Program-made: the position numbers and the translations under genes
The notes under the pieces: generated by a model
Database searches by the model: none
What the model was told of the DNA's origin: nothing
The model's input: the letters and a program-made list of their open reading frames with translations, nothing else
Part shown: positions 10,630 through 22,603 of the stretch, one piece after another
Layout of the letters: the number at the start of each line of letters is the position of its first letter
Position numbering within the stretch: position 1 is the first letter of the stretch
From: Acorus gramineus
Lineage: Eukaryota; Streptophyta; Magnoliopsida; Acorales; Acoraceae
DNA: 64,000 nucleotides
Assembly: GCA_030737835.1 (NCBI GenBank)
Contig: JAUJYN010000024.1
Span: forward strand, 2,248,151 to 2,312,150
Direction of reading: 5' to 3'

Positions 10630-12151
10630 AAAGAAAATGAGCCTCAAAGCTTTAAGGAAGCGATGTCCACTTCTGAAGCACCATTTTGGAAAGAGGCTAT
10701 AAACAGTGAAATTGAATCCATCATGCAAAACCACACATGGGAATTGGTGGATCTTCCACTAGGAAATAAATCATTAGGGTTGTTGCCAAGGGGTACAAGC
10801 ACAAAGCCAGGCTTGTTGCCAAGGGATACAAGCAAAAGGAAGGCTTGAACTATTTTGACACTCATTCACCAGTGACCACTATAACATTTATTAGAATGTT
10901 GATTGCTATTGCAGCACTACATAATTTAGAAATACATCAAATGGATGTTAAGACTGCATTTTTTAATGGTGAATTAGATGAGAAGATATAGATGGAAAAA
11001 CCTGAAGGGTTCATTGCTCCTAGACAGGAAAGAAAAGTGTGGAGGCTTGTTAAATCACTTTATGGATTAAAACAAGCACCGAAACAATGGCATGAAAAAT
11101 TCGATAAAGTAATATTATCAAATGGTTTCAAAATTAATGAGTGTGATAAATGTGTTTATGCGAAGAACACTCATAATGGATATGTCATTGTCTGCCTTTA
11201 TGTGGATTATATGCTAATAGTTGGTAGCAATAATGATATCATTAAGACTACCAAGAGAATGTTGATAAATAAGTTCGATATAAAGGACTTGGGCTTGGCC
11301 GATGTCATTCTAGGAATAAAAATTTCTACAACATTGATGGATTGGTAGTGTCTCAATCGCATTATGTTGAGAAAATACTAGAAAAATTCAATAAGAAGGA
11401 TGATGGTCAAGCGAAGACACCTGTAGATGTAAATATACACTTGTCGAAGAATAATGGTCAAAGCATATCACAACTAGAGTATTCTAGAATAATTGGCAGT
11501 TTAATGTATTTGACAAACTGCACGCGTCCGGACTTAGCCTACTGAGTCAATAAATTGAGTAGATTTACCAGTAATTCAGGCCATGATCACTGAAAGGAGA
11601 TAGTCAGGGTTCTTAGATATCTAAGATACACCCAGACTTACGGATTGCACTTTACGAGATATCCATCCGTTCTTAAGGGTTATAGCGATGCAAACTGGAT
11701 ATCTGATACAAAAGACTCAAAGTCCACTAGTGGATATGCTTTTACACTAGGAAGTGCATCAGTGTTATGGACGTCCTCAAAGCAGACATGTATTGCCATA
11801 TCCACCATGGAATCTGAATTCATTGCTTTCAACAAAGCAGGAGAAGAGGCTGAATGGCTTCGAAATTTTTTAGAGGACATTCCAGTTTGGCCAAAGCCTA
11901 TGCCTGCAATATGTATACATTGTGATAGCCAATCGGCGATTGGAAGGGCACAAAGTAACATCTATAATGGTAAGTCTCGACACATACGTCGGAGACACAA
12001 TACCGTGAAACAGTTGCTCTCGAATGGTATAATATCGATCGATTATATAAAGTCAAAAGACAACCTTGTGGATCCGTTTACTAAAGGTTTGACTAGAGAA
12101 CAAGTGTACAAATCATCGAGGGGAATGGGATTGAAGCCTATATCTAAATAG
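10630..12151 (+). pseudogene. Ty1/copia reverse transcriptase and RNase H (broken)
   Basis: The reverse transcriptase is recognisable from the start region (PFWKEAINSEIESIMQ, HTWELVDLP), through MDVKTAFFNGELDEKI, to RLVKSLYGLKQAPKQWHEKF. The catalytic YVDD box reads YVDY (in CLYVDYMLIVG, about 11200-11225), so one catalytic aspartate is lost. RNase H follows with [36 protein letters not shown] and [10 protein letters not shown], ending near [15 protein letters not shown]. Lesions include an in-frame TAG at 10992 minus one codon (just before MEKPEGF), a deletion and frameshift near 10770-10850, a frameshift near 11325-11345 and stops near 11544 and 11590. No product is expected. Confidence 0.88.
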
Positions 12152-12729
12152 TCACCATAATGGTAACCCAACCTAATTGACTAGAGATCCCAAGATCTAG
12201 GTTCAATGGGACAACTAAGATATGGGTGACTCCGTCGAAGCAATGAGGAGATAAAATCTCTTACATGTTCCTATGGTGAAACAATGCAACCTGCAGTGTG
12301 AATCAATTTAAGTTATGTTTTTAATTATTCCAATATCTTGAAAATCTAAGTGGAGTATGGCAGGATACTCCTCATAGGAATCACCTATATGAGTGTGAAG
12401 TGTGGCCACTTCTATGAGAATTATAAGGCTGAATTCTCTAATAACACTCATGAATACCAGAAGTTGTTCAGGGCCAAAATGAACACATCCGTGAGAACCA
12501 ACTGTGTTAGGAAAGGAACTATGTGAAAACTGTTGTCTTGGCTTACAACTATGGCTGAACAGTTTAAGACATCATGTTCACTGGTTAGCCTGTAAATCCG
12601 ACAGTTTTTCACTAGGGAATGTTCAAGAGCAAAAGCTATCTTTCCCGAAGTAGTAACTTTTCAATGTACTCTCTCTAGGGATTGCATTATCATGTGCATA
12701 ATGGAACCAATTTTCATTCAAGTGGGGAT
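12152..12729 (+). other. Copia 3' untranslated region and polypurine tract
   Basis: Noncoding sequence between the RNase H stop and the 3' LTR. It ends in the purine-rich stretch AAGTGGGGATT directly before TGTTGG, the expected place for the plus-strand primer. No other feature is seen. Confidence 0.65.
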
Positions 12730-13782
12730 TGTTGGAAACTTGGGTTTTAACCAAGCATACTTTGGAATAAATCAAGTTGGGTTCCACTAATTATTGGTAG
12801 TGGAAACACATTGGATTGTGTTCCTCTCTTGGAGGAGATGAACATAGTATATTCACATTCTCAAAACTGTTTCTAGGTGAATGAAAAAATTGAATCCAAA
12901 GTTATCCCAAAAACATGTTGAAAGTGGTTGGTGGTTGAGGGGAAAAGTATTAGTCCCACATCGATTGTTTAGAAAAGTTTTGGTGTGTATATATGTGGGA
13001 GGTAGAAATATTAAATTGGGCCAAAAGGGGCACTCCACTTATGTGGAAGGAGGGAGACCCACATCATGGTGGGCATGGCCCAAAAACACACGCGGGGCGC
13101 ACACTCGTGGAATAAATTTTTGGACAAAATTTATTTGATAAATTTTTGGTCCATGAAATTTAATGTTCGAAATAATTTTTTATTATGATTGGCTTCTACC
13201 CGGGTGGGATAGCATGTGGACCATTCGGATCTGTTTACAACTGGTCTCCATTCAAAAATTTGACAGTTAACAATTATTTGTGAAAGGCTTCTTGACACTC
13301 TGTTTCAGTAAAAACTCAACAGTCCAAAGGTTGTCTTCAACAGCCCCTTCAGCAGTTTTTTCCCTCTATAAATTCCATCCAATTTGCATTGTTCATTAAT
13401 AAGGTCATTCAAGTCCCTTACAGTCTGCATACGAGTCTCCAGTCCAGTTCATTGAGTGCATGCATTTCAGTCAGTAAACAAAGAGAGAGTGTGTAAATAG
13501 AGTTGGTTCGCTGTTCATACGGTTTGAAGTGCTTCTACAGTAGGGAGTTCGGCCGTTGTATCCTGGGAGACAATAGCCAGATCCGTGAGCACCTGAGCGG
13601 GGCGATTATTGTCTTAAGGCATAGAGTCCAACTCTAGCCTCGATCTTCATTAGAACCGAACAGAACAGATTTGTTAACCTTAGTACGCTTGGTTGTTCTT
13701 CTTCACTGTGTTTTACTATAGTGTATTTCTATTAGTTTATTTTTGTTGTTTTGTAAACATAACCCATACTCATTTGATAACA
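12730..13782 (+). repeat. Copia 3' LTR (1053 bp)
   Basis: It begins TGTTGGAAACTTGGG and ends GATAACA, followed by the TAATT target duplication. Its first part matches the truncated 5' LTR at 9984. Its latter part (about 13330-13750) is related to an isolated fragment at 23270-23715. Confidence 0.85.
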
Positions 13783-13787
13783 TAATT

Positions 13788-15415
13788 CAATGCATTGATG
13801 AAGATCTCATAGATATTTTTTTATAATAGTAACAAAAATTAATAGTTCTTGGACGTTTAGGTGAAAGACTTTTAATAATTGGAGGTGGATTAATATCAGA
13901 AGAAAGAAGTGAATCGTTTTTCGGTTTGTAACAATTTCTTTTAAAAAAATGAGTCAATCATTTTAAACTTGCTCATCATTAACGTGAAAGTTCAATTGAA
14001 AATCAATAAAATAATTCTATCCAAATAAAATAAATAAATAAATAAATCCTAACAAAAACATTCATCAAAGCATATACCTTGTGCATGTGAGTATATGCTC
14101 TGGTGATTTTTTATCGAAACATATAGAAATAAAGTTGGGGCTGGAAAGAAAATAAACAAATATTATTCATACAAAAATTTGAAAAATTGAAGATGAACAT
14201 AATATTTTCAAATCTCTTAATTAAATCAACAAAAACAAATTAAATCCACCAACTGAAAATAAACACAGGTCAAATATATATATAAAAAAATCAAAACCAA
14301 GTATTCAAATTATGCATCATTCAAACAAATTATTAAACACTCATGACCGCATGTAGGTTGAAGAGGCTATTGATGGGTCCGAGATGTCGAGAGAGATGAC
14401 GCCATGATGGTGCGCAATTTTTATATTTTATTTTCGGCTGTGTGGAGAGTGAGGATGTAGGGTATTATTATTGAGCGCTGATATACTCAATCCGTTTTAC
14501 AACCCCACACACTATGATACTGTAATATATTGCAATATCATTGTATATAGTGCAATTTTTTTTTATTTTTTCAACATGAAAAAAATACATTAATGTATCT
14601 CAATATATAATTCATTTCATATAACAACATAAACTTTAATGGATAAGTATATTTTTTAAATAAATTAAAATCAGTATGGACAGCACAAGGGGCTGTACAT
14701 ATCATTTTTCATTATTATTAGTTTTTTTTATTTCAAAGGGTCCCACTTGGTGGCTTTGGCCCACATAACTTGACAACGGGCTAATGGGTTGGGGGAGGCT
14801 TTAAGTTCATTATCATTAATAATTGATTTAAATCTATATGATGAAATCCATGGGCCACTATTTAATATCTTCAAAATCTTTGAGGGGGCCCGCCCCAGCT
14901 TGCCCCCCCTAAGTTCGCCCGTGTTTGGGATGCGAAAGTGGAAAAATCACTTGGAATTGCGTTTAAGATTTTTAAAATTTTTCAACATCAAATCCGCCCA
15001 AACATGAATCCAAATAGGGCCATAGATTTAAAAATTCAAAACACATGATAATTGCATATGAGATTAAACACCGAAAACATTATTAAAATAATGATTAGAA
15101 TGAGATTATATTGTGTGAATATGTGAGGGTACCAACCCATATTTTTGCATCAGCTATCAAAACGGATTATTGTCGTCTTAAAAACAATTTAGATTACTTG
15201 CTCTCAAGAATTTGAAGCTGTTATATATACAATTAATGGGAAAAAAATGAACTAAAAGCTGAAAGAATTCATCTAAATTAAAAACACAAAATCTCCGAAA
15301 AGAAAAAATAAGAGTTCATTGGCATATAGGGACGCTTCTTTTTATGCATCACTAAACCTTGGCTTTACGCCCCAATCTGTTGTCCCACTTTTCTTCTTAT
15401 TAGATCTATTAGCTC
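13788..15415. other. AT-rich intergenic DNA
   Basis: No gene seen. Part of it (about 14480-14720, with ACACTATGATACTG and ATATAGTGCAA) resembles stretches at 46780-47000 and 22640-22760. This suggests a short AT-rich repeat family whose ends I cannot define. Confidence 0.35.
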
Positions 15416-15419
15416 CAAT

Positions 15420-15795
15420 TTGGGTAGCTATATAAGCTATATAGATAATTGTTTCAGTATAAAGAAAGAATAAATTATTTTTTGTTTAGTTGTGTTTTTA
15501 GTTATTCTTATTGAAATATATAATAAAATAATTTTGTTGTTTAGTTAATAATAAATAAGTTGTAGATAAAAAGTGAATAAGATATAAATAAGGATTTATA
15601 AAAACTAAAATTGATATGACACGTAGTCTCTTGATTTAATAAAGGTGATGATAAATGATTTGACATGTGGGCCCCTTTTATACAATTGAAATAGATTGGG
15701 TGAAATAGCACAATTCCAGGGGGACCTGAAATTCCAATACCAACTTATTCACACATATTCTGGCATAGCTATACCCCCTTATTCCTTACAAACAA
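15420..15795. repeat. MITE-like repeat (family M2), copy 1
   Basis: It shares ordered landmarks with 30225-31185: ATTTGACATGTGG, GAAATAGATTGG, CAATTCCA and ATTCTGGCATA. It is noncoding. Family and ends are not defined. Confidence 0.5.
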
Positions 15796-15804
15796 ATAAT
15801 TTTT

Positions 15805-16220
15805 TGGATTTTTAGTTTTAAGTCCCTGTAAACATGTCTATTTAGGGATCTGTCCCTCACTTCTTCATATTTCATTTTAAGTCCTCAAATTCAACTGCCC
15901 GCGTCCCTCCGTCAAACGTCCGTCCATACACTGTTAATTTGTGAAATGTGATTTTTTTTTATGTCCCTGTAAACTATGTTATTTAGTGATCAGTCCCTAT
16001 AAAATATGAAGAAGGGAGGGACTAATCACTAAATAACATAGTTTATAAAGACTTAAAAATAAATCACATTTCACAAATTAACGGTGTATGGACGGACATT
16101 TGATGGAGGGACTAAAAACTAAATAGGCGGTTGAATTTGAGGACTTCAAAAGAAATATGAAGAATAGAGGGATCGATCCCTAAATAAACATGTTTACATA
16201 GATTTAAAAATAAAAATCCC
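15805..16220. mobile_element. Foldback Mutator-like MITE, copy 1
   Basis: The two halves are nearly complete reverse complements (TTTTAAGTCCCTGTAAACA... against ...TGTTTACATAGATTTAAAAA), so the whole 416 bp can fold into one hairpin with arms of about 200 bp. It is flanked by the 9-bp duplication ATAATTTTT at 15796-15804 and 16221-16229, a length typical of Mutator-like elements. A relative is at 17548-17813. Confidence 0.8.
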
Positions 16221-16281
16221 ATAATTTTTGGGTCTTGTTCTCCTCTATTCTTTCCATATTCTTCAATTCAGAAAGGGCTTA

Positions 16282-16716
16282 GGGCCTGTATGGGGTGTGA
16301 CATAGACTTATTCACCCCTGATAACTATACCGAGATAGATGTCAATCCATGTAGAAAAAGAAAACGTTTTTTTGACTGTCTTTTTAGTTTTTCTCATTGG
16401 ATAAGTGATGATAAGTGGTGGATAAGAGATGAACAAGAGTTTATAATTTTTTTAAATGACAATTATACATTTAAATAAATGTAAGAGATGTGACAATTTT
16501 TAGAATGTGTGTGTGAGATTGTTAAGTGAGATAAATTTTTTAAAATAACATAGAAGTATATTTTTATACAATGGCATAGATAAGCCCTGATAAACAATTC
16601 ATAACTTATCCAAACATAACTATCAAAGTTTATATGAGAAAAACAAACAATGAATAAGGGTTATTCTCTGGTATTTACCCATATTCTCTATTGATTCTCC
16701 ACCACAGACCGGGGGT
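16282..16716 (+). mobile_element. MITE of family M1, single copy
   Basis: It begins GGGCCTGTATGGGGTGTGAC and ends CACAGACCGGGGG, loosely inverted. The interior (CTTATTC, ATAGATGTCAATCCATG, AGGGTTATTCTCTG) aligns with the copies at 26575-27107, 27172-27698 and 60872-61558, and with a diverged copy at 25020-25345. It has no coding capacity. Confidence 0.65.
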
Positions 16717-17547
16717 TAGGTATTGTTTGTATCCATCTCGCCATTGAAGTCACTGGTCTAACACCATTGGTCAGATACTCAGATGTCCTAGAGGCGCTAG
16801 CTCACAATTAATTCCACTTTGTATGTGTCACAATAAAACTCCTCCTGATGGATAAAAAAAAAGTATGAAACTGAGGCCACCGTGTTGTTAGTGTCACAAT
16901 TAATCAAAGACTCAGTATGGGAAAATGCTAGGCTCAGTATGTAGAAAACTTGAGATGTAAGATAAATATAAAATAATGCAGAGAAGAAGAGAACTACATC
17001 TTGAATGTTTTGGATAATAAAAAAAATATTACATTAATCTTATTTATAAACTCAATGATTTAATTTTAGATAGTCAAATATCATCAATAAATTAATTAAA
17101 TTATTCAGTTAATTAAGATTTAATTTTATCTATTACAACTTAATCAAACTCTTATTCTTAATGCTTTTTACAGTCCAATACTCAGATCACATATGCTTTT
17201 ATTTTATTTTTAAATAATAAACATTATCGAACGATGTATATGTTTTGATAAAAAGTGTATATCGTCCAATTTTGAGTTGAATTATCTTATTTTTAGTAAG
17301 TGGAAGAAAAAAAAATTTAATGAGGTATATATTTTTATTGGATTTATAGCAAGGTACATAAAACTGTATTTTAAACTATAAAAATAACTAAATGTTACAA
17401 CACTCTTCCATTTCATCCGACGTCCACTTCCGGATCAAGAAGGTCCACGGGGTAGTCAATCAGATTTCTTATTATTTATAGAGAAGCTTAATAATAAGCA
17501 CGGAATAAAAAACCAAGAATCCTTTAAATAAGAATATATATATTATT
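16717..17547. other. AT-rich intergenic DNA
   Basis: No gene, RNA or repeat with definable ends was seen in this stretch. Confidence 0.5.
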
Positions 17548-17813
17548 AGTTTTAAGTCCCCACAAACCATCATATTTAGTGATCGATCCCTCCATTCTTC
17601 GTATTTAGGTTTTAGTCCCCCGATTTAAAGGATAATTCATGGATAGGTCCCTCACAGGAACTAAAAAGTAAATTAAATAATTTATGGATAGGTCCCTCTC
17701 AGGGACTAAAAAAGAACTATCATTTAAATCTGGGGACTAAAACCTAAATACAAAGAAGGGAGGGATCGATCACTAAATATGATGGTTTGTGGGGACTTAA
17801 AACTCAAAATCCC
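17548..17813. mobile_element. Foldback Mutator-like MITE, copy 2
   Basis: Inverted halves (AGTTTTAAGTCCCCACAAAC against GTTTGTGGGGACTTAAAACT) make a near-complete hairpin. The inner words GATCGATCCCTCC and GGTCCCTC match the element at 15805-16220, showing one family. ATATTATT occurs on both sides (17540-17547 and 17814-17821). The left terminus lacks the GGGATTTT seen at the right end. Confidence 0.7.
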
Positions 17814-18045
17814 ATATTATTTTTGTGCATGAAGATACGTCTTTCATTACTTAAAATATATAATTTCAAGATAAAAAAATATAAATAAAGCTTATGATAG
17901 TTGAATGCGAGATTTGACTCTGAGAACATTTTTCATGAAAAAATAAAAATAAAAAAAGCTCAGATGCGCCTATGAAGTTTATCGGAAGATCAAAGTAGTG
18001 TGAGAACCCAAATTCCACACAAGGGCATCTATCATCATCGCTTTT

Positions 18046-18116
18046 TGCACCAGCCGGGAATCGAACCCGGGTCTGTACCGTGGCAGGGTACTATTCTACC
18101 ACTAGACCACTGGTGC
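18046..18116 (-). tRNA. tRNA-Gly (anticodon GCC)
   Basis: On the minus strand the 71-nt sequence starts GCACCAGTGGTCTAGTGG, has the anticodon loop CTGCCAC (GCC), the T-arm GGGTTCGATTCCC and closes the acceptor stem with CTGGTGC. Discriminator A is at 18046. A-box (TGGTCTAGTGG) and B-box (GGTTCGATTCC) promoters are intact and there is no intron. CAA lies a few bases upstream of the 5' end, a usual start context for plant tRNA genes. It decodes GGC and GGU glycine codons. An intact isolated copy such as this is probably functional. Confidence 0.97.
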
Positions 18117-20025
18117 TTCTTGTTTCTGTGTTCAATTTTTTTTTAATTATTATAATAAAATTTTGTGTGTTGATTTTTTTTTTTATAAATCCAACTTATG
18201 TACTTATCTAACTAATTACATGTTTTTACTAAAAAGAAGTTCCAATTAATTTAATGCATATTAGATCGATACTCAGTCAGAGAAAATAGATACCATATTA
18301 GGATTGCAGAAAATTGATTGATGATATGTATGTGTGTAACTAAAATGAAAAACGAGAGAGTGAATGAATTTAGTTAAAGAAAAAGTGTTTTCTATGCATG
18401 TGATGGAAAGTAGTGGAATCATTTTTCCTTGCTTTCCTCGTTAATACTCAAGAGAGAAAATTCTTATTCTTCTTTTCTAATAAGACAAAATATAGATAAA
18501 TAAAAATTATGAATTTATTTTTAGTCATGTTTCGCACAAACACTATTTTTAATTTTTAAATATAAAGACAAAAAATGTCTCATATTTTCTTCCCGTTAAT
18601 CATCATTAACGACTCATTGTTAAAGTTAATCACGGGTGTGAATTCACATTCAAAAGATCATCTTCTCTGAACAAACAACTCAATCAAATCCCATCTTCTC
18701 CTCTCTTTCATGGTTTTTGACATTCTCCACCTTTTATCATGTAAAAGACTTCAAAGATAATCTAAATTAGAAGAAGATGAGAAAATGTTGAAGAGGGAGG
18801 GAGAGGAAATGTAAAAGAGGAAGGTTAATTGGGGGTAGTGGATTCAGACTTTAATAGATTTATGTAGACATTATTTAAGTGATGGACTTTTATAGACTTT
18901 GTAAACTTTTACAGACTTGACTCCTATAAGGAAATGAAGGCGCTGATTTAAAAATGACGAATCGAGATTTGAAATATGCCATTAAATTCAATGACTATTG
19001 ATCATTTAGTTATTGAATTTTCAAGGACTTGTGTGGGTGTTCATTTCATACTGATGGAATATTTTGATAATATAATGCTAAATTAAATAGAAATTTAACT
19101 TCTGAACTAATTTGACTAATAAGAACAATTTAAAATATTTAATGAATGACCATAAGTTGCAAGACTAGTATGAGAATATGCATATTTTTAGTGACTCAAA
19201 TGTTATTTTTTTATTGGTAAATATTTTTTTCCTAGTTAAATATTTTTATATCAACAAACGACAAGATTCGAGATCATAACTATTACTATTGTAGAAAATG
19301 AGCCCGAGATCGTAATTATTTGGGTTCCCATCTAAGATTTACACAGGGCACATATAAAGACAACATCTTCACTTTCTTTAACCAAGGGAGACTAAATTCA
19401 TAGGAGACTGTTCATACTTTTTTTTTTAATACAATAGAAGACATGAAAATTCATGAAAAATAAGTAAAATTGATAAAAGATATGGTTACACCTCTCCAAA
19501 AACCCAACCCACACTATAAAGCCTGAACACAACTGCATAAACCGTACAAAAACAAAAGGAGGGAGTGAGTGAGTGAGTGAGAGGTGGCAGAGAAGAAAAA
19601 AAACAGAGAGTGGCCCATGTTGAATAAGGGTTATGTTATGTGTGTGACTCTTTATGATACACAACTCCATGTATGGATAAATTTTTTAGGGGAGATCTAG
19701 GTATAATATAATCCACAAATATCCATGATATGTAAACCATAGAATATAAATAATATTACATAAAAGAAAAATGTAGATGATTCTCACTAATTTTGTGGGA
19801 TCAAATGAATGTGATGTGCATAAGATGATCATTCTTCATGGACGTAGATGGAGAGATCAAAATCAGTCGCTTGGTGGGCAAGAAATCTATCTATCATACA
19901 ATTTTAAATAAACAAATCACATAAAATTCTTCCCAACATACAAAGTTAAAAAAAAAAAACACCTCGTAAATAATAAAAGAATCATGTGATTTTCATTAAG
20001 GGTCCATTGGATTTATTTTGACTTT
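18117..20025. other. AT-rich intergenic DNA
   Basis: No gene seen. It holds a short GTGA microsatellite (about 19563-19582) and several A or T runs. Confidence 0.5.
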
Positions 20026-20034
20026 TTCTCAAAT

Positions 20035-20824
20035 GGGAAAATGACCAAAAAAATCTTCAAAAAATTACAAATACCAAAATCAATAACTTTTTAAAATTAT
20101 ACAAAAAAAAGTCTTATTTTATAATTTTGGAAACGCAGAAGACTAACCCACCCTTATGTAAGTAGATTATTAATTAACATATTCTGTACCTCTTAACTTT
20201 GTTAAAATATTTCTTGATTTTAATTTTGTAAATGTATTCGACACATTCTCGTGTAGAAAATTTTTTTTACTCTAATTTTTTTGTGATTAGGTAGATTTTG
20301 TGAGATAAGTGCCAATAAAATTTGAATTTTTAATGATGAACTCCATTAAATGTTGTGTTTCTTTAAAAAAAATGGATATATACTAATGACGCTATAAAAT
20401 TGTGAATAGCCAAGCAAAAAAAAAAAATTGTGAATAAGGATTTAGAATACTAAAATATCATCTGCTGCATTGGAGTACAACACATATTTAAATTACATAT
20501 TATGATTATATACAATGAAAAATGATAAACAACATCAGATAAGATATATATAAAAACACACACGATATGATATATAATAACAAAACCTCTAAAGGGATTG
20601 ATTTGGGTCATATAAAGAGATATTATTGTTTTGTAGGAAAAATAAGTTTTTGGTGTAGAGTAACCTAACAAGGATTAAAGGGATGTTAAAGATTTAATTA
20701 TATAACGGTAAATTAGTCTTTTGGGTTTCCGAAATTATGAAATGAGATTTTTTTATGTATAATTTTAAAAAATGGCTGGTTTTGGTGTTTCTAAGTTTTA
20801 GAAGATTTTTTTGGTCATTTTCCC
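20035..20824. mobile_element. Mutator-like nonautonomous element, long TIRs
   Basis: It is bounded by the perfect 9-bp duplication TTCTCAAAT at 20026-20034 and 20825-20833. The termini are inverted over roughly 120 bp (GGGAAAATGACCAAAAAAAT at the left, its complement ATTTTTTTGGTCATTTTCCC at the right). The interior is AT-rich with no coding sequence. Termini and duplication length fit a Mutator-like MITE. Confidence 0.85.
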
Positions 20825-20833
20825 TTCTCAAAT

Positions 20834-21690
20834 CCTGTAATTAATTAGAGAATTAAAAGATTATGTAATTTATTATTGTATTTTTATAATTATAAAAATT
20901 CCACAATAAAATATTTTTTTTGAACTTAAGTTTGTGTAACTTTTCTCAAATCCGATATCATAATTACCACATTCGATTGTGTAACTTAAGATGTTATATG
21001 AATCACATAAAAATCTAATCTAATATTTGACATCTTTTAAGATTTTTTAGGTTATACGGATTTGAAAAGATTTAAGATATTTTAAAAAAATATCAATAAT
21101 CAGTTGTGATTACTGATGATTTATTATAAAAAGATTATTGATAAGCTAATAGTGAATTTGAAAATTATCCGATCATGGAAATGTATTTTACAACCACCAA
21201 GTAAAAAATATTTATTATTGTATTTTTGGAATTATAAAAATTCCATAAAAATAATATTTTTTTTTAAATTAATATTTAATACTTTAATTTATATGAAATT
21301 AAAATGTGAATTTATTTTATGTATTATCTCATCATATTATAACAATGGGTACAAAAATCAAAACATTGGAAACCAATGAGATTGGGATTACGTACAATTG
21401 GGTCATGGATTTGATTCGAGAAGAAAACAAATTTACTTGATGTTCATGAATGAGCTTTAGGGAGAAGATGATGGAGCCGTGTGATTAGAAAAAAGGGGGG
21501 GGGGGGGGGGGGGGAGGAATAGAAGTTAGAGAGGGTGATGTATTTTTTCACAGTGTAGGGAAAGATTTTCATAGGAGAGGGAATTATGGGATTTGAGGAG
21601 TTGTTTTTGATAATAATGAATAAACCATTATGGGTGTAGCAATTAATGCTTGTGTGCCCAATTTTCTTGTGCGACAAATTGTTAACACCA
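20834..21690. other. AT-rich intergenic DNA with a poly-G tract
   Basis: No gene seen. A run of about 19 G occurs at 21496-21514. A second, shorter G-run lies elsewhere, at 26404-26416. Confidence 0.5.
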
Positions 21691-21851
21691 CACTATTTTG
21701 TTGCATAACAATTTCATTAATTTAAGATAAAAAGTTTCTTTAAATGATATTGCGGTTCCAATGAAACCATAGCAATATGTTATCTATAGAGGCGGTTGCC
21801 CAAAAACCGCAGCCATACAAAACGCCACCATTACCCATTTTTCTTGTAGTG
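21691..21851. mobile_element. Short CACTA-like remnant
   Basis: It ends TTTTTCTTGTAGTG, the reverse complement of a CACTA terminus, and begins CACTATTTTG. GCGGTT/AACCGC words are inverted within the right half (GGCGGTTGCCCAAAAACCGC), as in subterminal repeats. No matching 3-bp duplication was found. Confidence 0.45.
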
Positions 21852-22111
21852 AAACATTGAGGAGGAGATTAATTATCCATTATAATTTTTAATCTTCATT
21901 TGTATACTCATTAAAAAAAATTTTATAAAAATGTTCTAAATTTTCAACAACTTAATACCTTCCATCTACTCGGTGGAACCTACAACTCTCTCCTTTCAAT
22001 GCACGAGCCAATCTGTGCAGCTTCATGGATCAATCCATCTTCCCCCCTTGGTATTTGAAAGGGCCCATATCATTAAGGACACCATTGCTCAGGTGGGATT
22101 TCATGTTGTGC

Positions 22112-22595
22112 TAGGGCTGCAACTTAGGCGGGTTGAGTTCGGGTTGACTCCAATTCAAACCCAACCCGAATTTTAAATTACTCAACCCTAATCCGATCCA
22201 ACCCGATTTCAACCCAAATTGGACTAACCCGACCCAACCTGATTTTCAATCCGAATTGGACCAATCCGACCCAACTCGAATTTCTAGCATGATGTATAAA
22301 TTAAATAAATCAATCCGACCCAACCCGTAAGATTAGCTAGGTTTACCTAAAATTTGGACTATCCAGATTAGAAGTTACAGAATGAACGACCATGATTTTT
22401 TTTTTTAACTATTAGTTTACGGGTTCGGGTTGGGTCGAGTTTTGAGTGAGGCCAACCCGATCTGTGAGTCAACCCGAATTGGCCAATCCAAACCCGAATT
22501 GGCAATCCAAACCCGAACCCGATCTGGTCAACCCAACTCATGTAAAAATCAGGTTCAACCCGTCGGGTTCGAGTTCAGTCCAAGTTGCAGCCTTA
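22112..22595. mobile_element. hAT-type MITE rich in AACCCGA words
   Basis: It is bounded by the perfect 8-bp duplication TGTTGTGC at 22104-22111 and 22596-22603. The termini are inverted: TAGGGCTGCAACTTAG at the left, CAAGTTGCAGCCTTA at the right. The interior is filled with CAACCCGA/TCGGGTTG words in both orientations, so it can form many short hairpins. It has no coding capacity. An 8-bp duplication and TAGGG terminus fit hAT. Confidence 0.85.
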
Positions 22596-22603
22596 TGTTG
22601 TGC

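Larger units (their letters stand above)
9984..13782 (+). mobile_element. Internally deleted Ty1/copia retrotransposon
   Basis: Perfect 5-bp target duplications TAATT at 9979-9983 and 13783-13787 bound an element that starts TGTTGGAAACTT and ends GATAACA. It keeps a truncated 5' LTR (9984 to about 10629), a damaged reverse transcriptase and RNase H (about 10630-12151), a 3' untranslated stretch with polypurine tract, and a full 3' LTR (12730-13782). Gag, protease and integrase are missing: the 5' LTR runs directly into reverse transcriptase. The loss happened after insertion, since both target duplications remain. Confidence 0.9.
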
